In this document: piece after piece, positions 17,772 to 27,800 of the stretch
Numbering within the stretch: the stretch's first letter is position 1
How the letters are laid out: each line of letters starts with the position of its first letter
From: Draconibacterium mangrovi
Lineage (GTDB): Bacteria; Bacteroidota; Bacteroidia; Bacteroidales; Prolixibacteraceae
Direction of reading: 5' to 3'
Length of the DNA: 64,000 nt
NCBI RefSeq assembly: GCF_010586825.1
Contig: NZ_JAAAGB010000014.1
Span: 19,548 to 83,547 of the forward strand
The notes under the pieces: model-generated
Databases searched by the model: none
What the model saw: the letters and a program-made list of their open reading frames with translations, nothing else
What the model was told of the DNA's origin: nothing
Program-made: the position numbers and the translations under genes

Positions 17772-19223
17772 ATGAAACGCATGATAATGTTGCTGGTAGT
17801 AATTACCGGCATTTTCTTTTTGCAACCAGTAGCGGCACATGCCGGCGAAACAATGCTTGCGGCTGCCGACGCAGCGGCGCAACAAACCGATACTTCAAAT
17901 ATTCTTCTGGCAAAAGAACGTCAAACGCCATTCTCGATTATGACCATTTTTCGGGGATTGTTAGGAATGGTTGTGTTGGTTTTTGTCGGTTATATTTTTA
18001 GTTCCGATCGCCGTAATATTCCATGGCGAACAGTAGGAATTGGTTTGGCCATGCAAATTATACTGGCGCTTGGTGTTTTGTATGTGCCCATTGTACAAAC
18101 CGGCTTTGAGTTTTTCGGAAAAATATTCGTCAAGGTGCTCGACTTTACCAAAGAGGGAAGTATCTTTCTTTTGGGAGACTTGATGGATGCCGATACTTAT
18201 GGTTATATTTTTCTTTTCCAGGTGTTGCCAACAATTATCTTTTTTTCGGCTTTAACCAGTTTGTTATTCTACTGGGGAATTATCCAGAAGATTGTATACG
18301 GATTGGCGTGGGTGTTTACCAAAACCCTCAGGATTTCGGGAGCAGAAGCGCTTTCGGTAGCCGGGAATATTTTTCTTGGGCAAACCGAATCGCCACTGAT
18401 GATTAAAGCCTATCTCGATAAAATGAGTAAATCAGAGATTCTTTTGGTAATGACCGGTGGAATGGCAACGCTTGCAGGAGGTGTTTTGGCGGCCTACATT
18501 GCGTTGCTTGGTGGCGACGATCCGCAACTTCGGCTGGAATTTGCCAAACACCTGCTTACCGCATCGGTTATGGCGGCTCCGGCAGCTATAGTTTTTTCAA
18601 AAATGCTTGTTCCTCCAACCGACGCGATTAATAAAACCATTGATGTAAGCCGCGATAAAATTGGAAGCAACGTGCTGGATGCCATTACAAACGGAACAAC
18701 AGAAGGCGTAAAGCTTGCTGTAAACGTGGCCGCAATGCTTTTGGCTTTTATTGCTTTTATTGCCATGTTCAATTTTATATTTACCAAAGTGGGCGCCATC
18801 ACACATTTAAATGATGTTATTGCGAACATTACCGATGGAAAATACGATGAGTTGTCGCTGCAGTTTATATTGGGTTATACCTTTTCACCCATAATGTGGC
18901 TGATTGGTGTTTGCCCGGAAGATATTGCTGTGGTTGGTCGTTTGCTGGGCGAGAAGCTGATTCTGACCGAATTTATAGGATACGTTTCGTTGGCCGACCT
19001 AAAAGCCGCCGGGGCGTTTGCCGAGACCAAATCGATTATTATGGCAACTTATATATTGTGTGGTTTTGCCAATTTTTCATCCATTGGTATACAGATCGGC
19101 GGCATTGGTGCGCTGGCACCAAAACGCCGCGTACTGCTTTCGCAATACGGAATGCGCGCACTTTTGGCCGGAACTTTGGCCTCGTTGATGAGTGCAACTA
19201 TTATTGGGATGATTCTTGGTTAA
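17772..19223 (+). CDS. Concentrative nucleoside transporter (CNT/NupC family)
   Basis: The 483-residue protein has CNT motifs, including GNIFLGQTESPLMIKAYLDKM (about 213-233) and the late segment ICGFANFSSIGIQIGG-like CGFANFSSIGIQIGGIGAL. CNT proteins import nucleosides with Na+ or H+ across the inner membrane. The first 60 residues look like a signal peptide plus a short linker (MKRMIMLLVVITGIFFLQPVAAHA), an N-terminal extension beyond the NupC core. The nearby BFN/UVR gene upstream could provide a nucleic-acid link, but this is only suggested by position. Confidence 0.92.
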   Translation: MKRMIMLLVVITGIFFLQPVAAHAGETMLAAADAAAQQTDTSNILLAKERQTPFSIMTIFRGLLGMVVLVFVGYIFSSDRRNIPWRTVGIGLAMQIILALGVLYVPIVQTGFEFFGKIFVKVLDFTKEGSIFLLGDLMDADTYGYIFLFQVLPTIIFFSALTSLLFYWGIIQKIVYGLAWVFTKTLRISGAEALSVAGNIFLGQTESPLMIKAYLDKMSKSEILLVMTGGMATLAGGVLAAYIALLGGDDPQLRLEFAKHLLTASVMAAPAAIVFSKMLVPPTDAINKTIDVSRDKIGSNVLDAITNGTTEGVKLAVNVAAMLLAFIAFIAMFNFIFTKVGAITHLNDVIANITDGKYDELSLQFILGYTFSPIMWLIGVCPEDIAVVGRLLGEKLILTEFIGYVSLADLKAAGAFAETKSIIMATYILCGFANFSSIGIQIGGIGALAPKRRVLLSQYGMRALLAGTLASLMSATIIGMILG

Positions 19224-19993
19224 TAGTAGAGATTATTCGTCGAACAAAGAGAAAAAGTAATTGATGTAATTTTATCTCATTAATATTCTTATATCCTTAT
19301 CAGATCATCTATATATTACCTCAAATTTAAATTCCAGTTGTAGGCCTTTCCTATCCATGAAATCCGGTAGTATCTCTTTTGTATAGTAGGGGGTAAAAGG
19401 TTTCAATTTATTCATCTCTTCAGTAGCAGTGGCAAATAAGCTTCGGACAGAAATTAGGAGAATCCTCCTATTGGGAGTTTCTTAATTGTATTTTTCCCTG
19501 CATTACAAGTAGTTGCAAACAAAAAGAATGTCATCGGGTAATGCAAAAACGGGTAAGATTTGTAACGTTTTTCTTCATTTTTTGTATCTTGTTGCTTAGT
19601 TGTATTTCCATTAACTACAGTGTATTCATATTTGAGATTAAAAATATAAACATAGGGTAAGCAATGGCTCACAATATCATACAAGTGTTCGTTTGTAGCA
19701 AAAAATTAAATCGAAATTATTTTATGATAAAATGCAAACTTTGTTTAAGGGTAAAAAGTCATAGTATTGTCTAATAAATGTGAGCCGATATGAGTGAGAA
19801 AAGATACAATCGAGTATGATCGTAAATAGTGACTGTGGTTGAATCGGATGATTCAAATGTGGGTATGAAAATAATACCGTGGGCTCATAAATTGAAACCA
19901 AAAACTATTAATGCTGTACAATTATTTCTATTGTGAATGTGCACATAATTGTGCGATACTAATTTAATCATTAATCTATCAAATTTATTTTCA
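19224..19993. other. Long AT-rich leader region before susC
   Basis: About 770 bp without a convincing gene. A short reverse open frame at 19454-19684 has no recognisable features and unusual composition. A TAGGAG/CTCCTA inverted repeat is at about 19456-19471. No clear TAnnTTTG box is seen close to susC, so its promoter may use another sigma factor or lie further up. Confidence 0.5.
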
Positions 19994-22900
19994 ATGAAAA
20001 AACTGACGCTATTTCTTATTTGTGCTCTTATAGTAGGTGTACAAATAGCAAGTGCACAGGTTAGGAGTGTTTCCGGAACCGTATTAAATTCTGAAGACAA
20101 CACTCCAATACCGGGTGTATCAGTAAGTGTAAAAGGAACCACCGTTGGTACAGTTACCAATATAGATGGTGTTTATTCCTTCGACATTCCAACAGATGCT
20201 CAAACAATTGTGTTTTCATTTGTTGGGATGAAAACAGTTGAAATGCCGGCAACAGGTTCTGTAATTAATGTTAACCTTGAGTCGGATGTTTTAGGTCTTG
20301 ATGAAGTGATAGTAACTGCGTATGGTACATCAACAAAACAGGCATTTACCGGTTCTGCTGATGTAGTGGGGGCTGAAGAACTATCGGCACGAAATGTTAC
20401 TTCTCCGATTGCAGCAATTGAGGGAAGAGCAACAGGGGTGCAGTTTACCTCAGCATCCGGGCAACCAGGTTCTTCGCCTGATATTGTTATTCGCGGTGTA
20501 GGAACACTTAATGGAAGTTCTGATCCATTGTATATTGTGGATGGTATACAGTATGAAGGTTCGTTAAGTGCAATTAATCAGGAAGATATCGAATCTTTTA
20601 CAATCCTTAAAGATGCCGCTTCAACGTCGTTATATGGCTCAAGAGCTGCTAATGGTGTAGTTTTAATTACCACTAAAAATGGTACTAAAGGTGATATAAA
20701 AACTTCTGTATCTGCTCAGGTAGGTATTGTTAGCCGGAGTATTCCGAGCTATGATGAAGTTTCTCCGGGGCAGTATTATGAAATGATGTGGCAGGCTTTA
20801 AAGAATTCGAGCGCTGGTGGCGGAGATGCGGCATATGCTTCCGCAAATATTTACAATAGTTTAGGGTATAACCCATTTAATGTGGCAAATAACCAAATTG
20901 TTGGAACTGACGGAATGCTAAACCCGAACGCAAGCGTAATTTATAAAAGCTTAGACTGGTACGATGAAATGGAACAAACTGGCTTGAGAACAAATTACAA
21001 TGTGAATGTAGCCGGAGGAGGCGACAGGCATAAAGTATTCTTTTCTGCTTCATACCTGGATGAAGAAGGATATGTGGTTACAACCAATTTTAATCGTATT
21101 ACTTCACGTTTAAATGCCGAATTCGATGCCACCGATTGGTTAAAACTCGGAGGTAGTGCAAACATTACTATTACTGAATCTGCAGGTCCAACTTCTGCCG
21201 GAACAAGTAGTATTGTGAACCCTTTCGGATTTGCTAAAAACATCGGCTCAATTTACCCGGTATATGTAAATGACTTAGATGGAAACATCGTATTAGATGC
21301 GGGAGGAAATCCTGTTTTTGATAACGGTGAAGGTTATTCTGAATACAATATCGGTTCAAGGCCAATAAATCAAGGTCGTCATGCTCTTCAGGAATTGATG
21401 TTAAATGATGAAACTACAAGAAATAATACCTACGGAGTTCGATTCTTTGCCGACTTCGAAATAATTGAGGGGCTTAATCTTAGGTTGAATTATGGTAGAG
21501 ATATAAATGAAGGTCTTGAAAAAGAATATGAAAACCATATTATTGGTGATGCTCAACCAACCGGAAGATATGGAGAAGACAGATACCGGAGAGATGTTGA
21601 AAACTTCAATCAGATTTTAACATTCAAAAAATATTTTAATGAGGTTCACAGTGTAGATATAACTGCAGGTCATGAAAGTTTCCAAAGAATTTATTCAGGT
21701 ATCGATGGTACGTCGATTAAACAGGTTGCTACAGGTATCTATGAATTTGACAATTTTGCAGAGCCAATTAGTTTAGGCGGTTCTACTACTGAAAAAACTA
21801 TTGAAGGTTATTTCTTAAGGGCAAACTATAATTTCGACGGTAAATATTATATCAGTGCTTCAGTAAGAAGAGATGCTTCTTCTGTTTTTGATGAAAAATC
21901 ACGATGGGGTAATTTCTATTCAGTGGGTGCTTCCTGGAGAATAGATCAGGAAACCTTCATGAAAAGTGTAAGTTGGGTGAATCATTTAAAACTCCGCGCT
22001 TCATATGGCCAGGTTGGTAACGATGATTTGGGCGACTTCTTCTTGTCTCAACCAAGATACGGACTAACATCAAACGCTGGCAATCCCGCTATTTATTGGT
22101 CAGAAATTGGAAATGCTGACTTACAATGGGAAACGGTTGGTAGTTTCGACGTAGCCCTGGAGTTTGGTTTATTCAATAACCTTATTGATGGTTCTGTTGA
22201 ATATTACAAGAAAAACTCAACAGATCTGCTTTATGATTTACCCATTCCTTTAAGTAATGGTTTAAATACTGTTCCTTCAAACATTGCCGATCTGTATAAT
22301 TCAGGAATTGAAATAGGATTGACCGGACATATCATTAATAAGGGGGAATTAAAATGGGATATGACACTACAGGCATCGACGTTTAAAAATGAAATAACAA
22401 AAATTCCTGATCCTTTTATAGATGGTTCAAAAAGATGGGCAGAAGGTAAATCAATCTATGATTTTTATATACTTCAAACTGCAGGTGTAGATCCTGACAC
22501 AGGAGATCAATTGTTCTGGATGTTTGAATTTGATGAAGATGGTAATAGTGTACCGGTTTTGGATGATAATGGAGATCAGGAAACCACAAATGATTGGGAA
22601 GCAACGGAAAGAGCATACACCGGAGACAACTCCATCCCGGATGTTCTGGGATCAGTATCGAATTATTTTGGTTATAAAGGATTCGACCTGAATGTTTTAG
22701 TGACATATGGTATTGGTGGAAAATTTTTAGACTATGGATATGCTGCTATGATGCATAGTGGTACTTATGGCCGATCACTTCATCCTGATATTCTGGATGC
22801 ATGGAGAAATCCGGGCGATATAACCAGTGTGCCGAGAATGGAAAATGGAAATGTTGATTTAGTGCAAACACAGTCTTCCCGTTTTTTAACAGATGCGTCT

Positions 22901-23122
22901 TTCTGGGCATTAAAAAATATTAGCTTAGGCTACACTTTTGACGGTGCTATTGTAGATAAATTAGGTGTTGATGATTTAAGATTATCACTTACCGGAGAGA
23001 ATCTATATCTAAAAAGTAAGCGAACAGGACTCGATCCTCAATACAATTTAGCTGGAACACCTGAGGGTAATGATTTTAACCCATCGAGAGTATTCTCGAT
23101 TGGATTAAATGTTACATTTTAA
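19994..23122 (+). CDS. SusC/RagA family TonB-linked outer membrane protein
   Basis: I take the start at 19994, giving a signal peptide (MKKLTLFLICALIVGVQIASAQ) and 1042 residues. An N-terminal carboxypeptidase-regulatory-like domain (VSGTVLNSEDNTPIPGVSVSV) is followed by the plug domain (LGLDEVIVTAYGT; then VDGIQYEGSLSAINQEDIE with GSRAANGVVLITTK), then a beta-barrel to the C-terminal FSIGLNVTF. No STN domain is present, so signalling to an anti-sigma factor is unlikely. SusC proteins import oligosaccharides or peptides with TonB energy. SusD follows 23 bp on. No enzymes or sensor are linked, so the substrate is unknown. Confidence 0.96.
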   Translation: MKKLTLFLICALIVGVQIASAQVRSVSGTVLNSEDNTPIPGVSVSVKGTTVGTVTNIDGVYSFDIPTDAQTIVFSFVGMKTVEMPATGSVINVNLESDVLGLDEVIVTAYGTSTKQAFTGSADVVGAEELSARNVTSPIAAIEGRATGVQFTSASGQPGSSPDIVIRGVGTLNGSSDPLYIVDGIQYEGSLSAINQEDIESFTILKDAASTSLYGSRAANGVVLITTKNGTKGDIKTSVSAQVGIVSRSIPSYDEVSPGQYYEMMWQALKNSSAGGGDAAYASANIYNSLGYNPFNVANNQIVGTDGMLNPNASVIYKSLDWYDEMEQTGLRTNYNVNVAGGGDRHKVFFSASYLDEEGYVVTTNFNRITSRLNAEFDATDWLKLGGSANITITESAGPTSAGTSSIVNPFGFAKNIGSIYPVYVNDLDGNIVLDAGGNPVFDNGEGYSEYNIGSRPINQGRHALQELMLNDETTRNNTYGVRFFADFEIIEGLNLRLNYGRDINEGLEKEYENHIIGDAQPTGRYGEDRYRRDVENFNQILTFKKYFNEVHSVDITAGHESFQRIYSGIDGTSIKQVATGIYEFDNFAEPISLGGSTTEKTIEGYFLRANYNFDGKYYISASVRRDASSVFDEKSRWGNFYSVGASWRIDQETFMKSVSWVNHLKLRASYGQVGNDDLGDFFLSQPRYGLTSNAGNPAIYWSEIGNADLQWETVGSFDVALEFGLFNNLIDGSVEYYKKNSTDLLYDLPIPLSNGLNTVPSNIADLYNSGIEIGLTGHIINKGELKWDMTLQASTFKNEITKIPDPFIDGSKRWAEGKSIYDFYILQTAGVDPDTGDQLFWMFEFDEDGNSVPVLDDNGDQETTNDWEATERAYTGDNSIPDVLGSVSNYFGYKGFDLNVLVTYGIGGKFLDYGYAAMMHSGTYGRSLHPDILDAWRNPGDITSVPRMENGNVDLVQTQSSRFLTDASFWALKNISLGYTFDGAIVDKLGVDDLRLSLTGENLYLKSKRTGLDPQYNLAGTPEGNDFNPSRVFSIGLNVTF

Positions 23123-23145
23123 TCATAAAAAATAATTAAAACATA

Positions 23146-24798
23146 ATGACTATGTTTAAAAAGATAATCATGTTACTTGTAATAGTAGCTATTGCAACAA
23201 CATCGTGCGACAAAGACTTTTTGGAGACAAAACCAACAGATGCTATTTCTTCTGGTGACGCATTGGCATCTGCTGAAAATATGGCACTAATTCTAAATGG
23301 CCTGCATCGTTTATTATATGCTCAGCCACAAACTATGCTTTCCGGAGGTGATAGCCAAAGGTCTGGAAATCATTACTGGGTTCCATTAGGAGATAATTTG
23401 GCAGGAGGCGTAATTCACAGTGCCAGGGCAAACAATTTGGGCTGGCAAGACGATACACAATGGATTTCTCATAATCAGGAAACATCTTTAACAACTAAAC
23501 AGTTGTGGTATCAACGTTATCATATCATTGCCAGTGCCAATGCAATTATTAATAAAGCTGCTGAAGGTACTATTCCTGAAGATGCAAAATTTAAAGAAAT
23601 TATAGGACAGGCTTATACTTACAGAGCCTATGCCTATCTTTCATTGGTTCAGCATTACGCCAAAGGCTATCTGATTGGCAACCCGGCCACAGATCCCGGT
23701 GTACCTTTATTATTTGCTTCTGAAGCACCTTTTACAAGTGCGCCCAGATCTACGGTAAAAGAAATTTATGACCAGTGTATGTCAGATATTAATAGTGCTA
23801 TAAGTTATTTTGATGGTGCAACTGCAAGGCCAACCGGCAATGCATCCGACAAATCACAACTAAATATTGACGTTGCGTATGGGTTAAAAGCTCGCATAGC
23901 ATTAAACATGGGGGAATGGAGAACAGCAGCGGATGCAGCGGCGATGGCACGTCAGGATTATCCGATTATGGATAAGGATGATTATTATTCAGGTTTTAAT
24001 TCAACCTTACTTCCTGAAGTTATTTGGGGAAGTAATGTAATTAGTACTGAAACAACTTTTTTCCGTTCGTATTTTTATTTAATGTGTAATACATTTAATG
24101 GAAGCCAGAATCGTAATAATCCTAAAATTATGGATAAGAGGTTATACGCTCAAATTCCTGATACTGACTACAGAAAAGGTTTATTCTTAAAAGATGCTCC
24201 AAACTCAAATACTTCTGCGGCTAACGGAATGGGTGGCTGGGCTAATAATACCAACCCATTATATACAACAGAAGAAGAATTTGATGCAGAAGTTGACAGA
24301 CTTGCCAGTGTATATGGATGGACTTCCGCTCATAATACACATCCTTATATGCACGTAAAAATGAGACAAAAATCGCCCGGAACTACAGATCCGGATGATA
24401 TTATTTTAATGCGTTCTTCTGAAATGTATTTGATAGAAGCAGAAGCAGAAGCCATGTTAGGCAATATTGAAGCTGCACAAAATGCGTTAAAACCATTAGG
24501 CGAAGAACGCGACAGCGCTTATGATGTTACCATGTATGATACTAAAGAAAAATTAATGGAACATATTAAGTTCCAGAGAGCTTTAGAATTATGGGGAGAA
24601 GGATTTCTTTACACGGATAAGATACGTTGGGACGAAGGAATTGACCATGCAGCAGATGGTGGTTCCGGTGCTTCTGCCGGTTTGTACCAAAGCGGATACC
24701 AGCAAGATAAACCATCAATTAATGATGAGTGGGTATTTAAAATTCCTCAAGAAGAAATTGATGCGAATCCAAATTTAGGTCCTGGCGATCAAAATTAA
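23146..24798 (+). CDS. SusD/RagB family outer membrane lipoprotein
   Basis: The 550-residue protein starts with a lipoprotein signal (MTMFKKIIMLLVIVAIATTSC); the lipidated Cys is followed by DKDFLETKPTDA, a typical SusD start. TPR-like helices are indicated by IGQAYTYRAYAYLSLVQHYA and YLIEAEAEAMLGNIEAAQ, and the C-terminal part has FQRALELWGEGFLYTDKIRW. It caps the SusC barrel on the cell surface and binds the substrate. The gene ends at a strong terminator (24835-24866), so this is a two-gene nutrient uptake unit. Confidence 0.95.
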   Translation: MTMFKKIIMLLVIVAIATTSCDKDFLETKPTDAISSGDALASAENMALILNGLHRLLYAQPQTMLSGGDSQRSGNHYWVPLGDNLAGGVIHSARANNLGWQDDTQWISHNQETSLTTKQLWYQRYHIIASANAIINKAAEGTIPEDAKFKEIIGQAYTYRAYAYLSLVQHYAKGYLIGNPATDPGVPLLFASEAPFTSAPRSTVKEIYDQCMSDINSAISYFDGATARPTGNASDKSQLNIDVAYGLKARIALNMGEWRTAADAAAMARQDYPIMDKDDYYSGFNSTLLPEVIWGSNVISTETTFFRSYFYLMCNTFNGSQNRNNPKIMDKRLYAQIPDTDYRKGLFLKDAPNSNTSAANGMGGWANNTNPLYTTEEEFDAEVDRLASVYGWTSAHNTHPYMHVKMRQKSPGTTDPDDIILMRSSEMYLIEAEAEAMLGNIEAAQNALKPLGEERDSAYDVTMYDTKEKLMEHIKFQRALELWGEGFLYTDKIRWDEGIDHAADGGSGASAGLYQSGYQQDKPSINDEWVFKIPQEEIDANPNLGPGDQN

Positions 24799-24834
24799 AA
24801 TTATAGGTTAGAATAGGATAGAATTCCTCATGAA

Positions 24835-24866
24835 AAAAGGTGGCCGATTGTTCGGCCACCTTTTTC
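24835..24866. terminator. Bidirectional terminator after susD
   Basis: AAAGGTGGCCGA pairs with TCGGCCACCTTT around a short loop, with A- and T-runs on the flanks. It lies between convergent susD and the giant secreted protein gene. Confidence 0.9.
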
Positions 24867-24885
24867 TATTTCAAAACAAACACTG

Positions 24886-27800
24886 CTATTTCTTTAACAG
24901 AATCAGTTTTTTCGTCTCTACGAAATCATTTGTTTTAAGTGTACAATAATAAATACCATCAGCCAGGCCACCCGCATCGAACACATAACTATAGTGCCCT
25001 GCGATTTGTTCCACATCGACAATACGCCTGATTTCTCTGCCAACAGAATTTGTTACTGTAAGCATAACGTGCGTGTCTTCAGGAATGGTGTACTGAATAG
25101 TGGTATTACTTCGGAAAGGATTTGGATAGTTATTAAAGTTGTACTGTCCTTCATCCTCAGGAAGTAGTTCGTCTTCAGCTATTGAAAGAATAACCGGGTT
25201 ATCAACCGTACCATTAATTTTATCAATGGTAAAGTTTAGCTCAGGCGAAACCAGCTTAATTTGTTTCTGGTTGTATTCATCCCACAACACTGTTTTAACC
25301 GTTTCGCCAATGTCTGAACGATCGCCGTAAACCATAGCAAATGCCATATACTCGTCTATCGGATTAAGGTACGAAAGCGGAACATCGCCACGCAGCTGAT
25401 CGTTGATATAGGTTTGAATCCTGTATCTGTCGGAAGACGGAAATTCCCCAAAATCAACAATCGCTGTCAGGGTCATGTTATACTCGTGTTTCAGGAAGAG
25501 CTCATCTGTATTACCCGATTTCATTATTGTTATGTTGTCGCTATTGCCAACAAACAACTTATAACCCAGCCCCGGTTGGAAAAATTTCAGATCGCCAACC
25601 CACGAATCGGTGCTTTGGTTGTATTCGCCATATTCGTACTGGCTTTTAATAACATCTCCCGGTCCTGCCGAAAGCAGCTCCAACACATCGTCAATAGGTA
25701 AAATCTCTGATTTTGGATAGCCGATCCAGTTCCACTTCGGATTTAACGGAATACTTACATCTGTATCAGGTTCATTTCCAATCAGGCTCAGGGTGTCGCC
25801 ATGGGCACTCAGGAATATCATATAACCTGTTTTGATATCAACATCGGAGAGTGTTCCCTGCCAGCCAGTCATCTGACTAAACTGCGAATATCCCGTTTGT
25901 GATTTCAGTGTAAGATCGTTTAACGAAGTTGGCGGAGTAAGACTCTCAAACACTTTGCCTACACTCATGTCGTTGCTTTCTTTATTTACCGAAATCCAGT
26001 TCCATCCTTTTGCCAGCATTCGTTGCTGAATACCGCCTGCCGGATGTAAAATGAAAGGCTCTTCAACGTTTCCAACCACTCCGTCGTTAAAGAAGGTCAG
26101 TTCTTCAATGGCGCCATATTCAATGCCGTTTAAACCATCCCACATTCTGAATTTGATGATTTCAGTTGTATGCTGATTCCGAACATGATACTCGGGGAAA
26201 TTAATCCAGTCGAGATCGAATTCAGCACTGTTCGACTGAATGCGCAGTGTATGTTCACCGGCCGGAACCTCGAATTGAGCGGTATATATTGCATAGGAAT
26301 TTCCGGTAGCCGGGATTGTAAAGCTTGTCGCCAGATTCCCGTCAACATAAACATCTACATCGCCGGCTTTACTTCCGGCAGCCTTAAATTCGGCAGTGAA
26401 AATGCCTGGTTTTGTTGCATAAATATCAAAGTCGATCCAGTTGTTTTTCTTAAAACGTGTGGCTTCATACGTTTTGCCATCTTCGGTAAAAGTAATGTCC
26501 TGTACACTCAGGTCGTCCACGTAATCTTCGGCTTCGAGCAAACTTCCGTTTTCGCCTGCCAGATTTCCGGATATAGTAATAAATGCGGCGTATTTGCTGA
26601 GTTCAGGAACATACATGATGTTACCAACACCGCGCAATTCGCCATCAACATAAGCCGCAATCTTATCGCGTAATCCGGTCGACAGGTTTTCATCGCCATC
26701 ATCAGAACTAAACTGAGCCACAAGGTTCATATTGTACTGGAAATCGGGGTGGTTTACACTCCAGTCGATCTCTTCGGCATACAGCTCAAGCGATACCATG
26801 AGTACTTCAGGCGAACCGTCGATTATGGCAGTTACTTCTCCTTCATAAAATCCGGGTAACAAATCTTCAACAACTAAGAATTGAACGGTAAAACTATTTC
26901 CTCCCAATACCGAAGCAGAAGTTACCGAAGGCACCAGCCAGTCGGGGTACTCTTCAATGGTAAACGATTTGCTTATGTTGGCGCTGTTGTCAAGATTTGC
27001 ACTCAGAACCACCAGTTCTGTTTCTTCTGCTGTTAGATGGACCTCTTCAGGATTCCACGACACCGGGCTAACATTCACCAGGAATGACCACTCGGTTTTG
27101 TATTTCTGTATATTTCCAGAAATATCCTGAACTCCTTCCACTACTGCATAAACACGTTTTCCTTCAAGCGATGGTTGTGCAAAAAGATCGTCGTTGGGAG
27201 CAAGAATAATCCCATCTTCGTTTTGTGAACACTGAACCGTTATCGGAATTTCAGTGGAATCTTCAAGGAAAAGGCGGATATTAGGTGCTGCTCCTGAATA
27301 ACTTTCAAAATTACAATTGATGTCCTTGTCGAAAACGACACTTATTTCTTGCCCGTAACGCAGGTAGCCATCGGCTGGCGAAGGAGTTCCGTACGGAGCA
27401 ATTGATGAGCGGTCGATAATTCCCGACTGCTCGGAAGAATAAGAAATACCACCTTCTATTCCGCAGAAAGCTTTCGCACGCAAACTGTAGTTGCCATCGG
27501 TAAGGCCGGATACATCGAACTCGTAATCGAAAAAGTTTTCCAACAGTAATTCTTTGTCAATGATCACATCATCAACCCAGCCTTCACCCTGACGTTTATA
27601 CTGAAGGGTTATACTTTGCAGGCTTTCGTTGTTCCGGTCGTAGCCCGTAAAAGCCACATCCAGTTTGTTATTATTGTTGCTGTTCACCAGCCAGTTATTG
27701 CCCGGCAGATGCAAGGCCACATTTGAACACTCGCTTTGGAAATCGACAAAAATCCAGGCTGTGTCGGCGCTTGTAACACTGCCGCCATCCTCCCACAGTG

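Noticed and set aside
19454..19684. A 76-residue reverse-strand gene in the susC leader
   Set aside because: No signal peptide, motif, ribosome-start context or promoter box; composition is unlike the neighbours.
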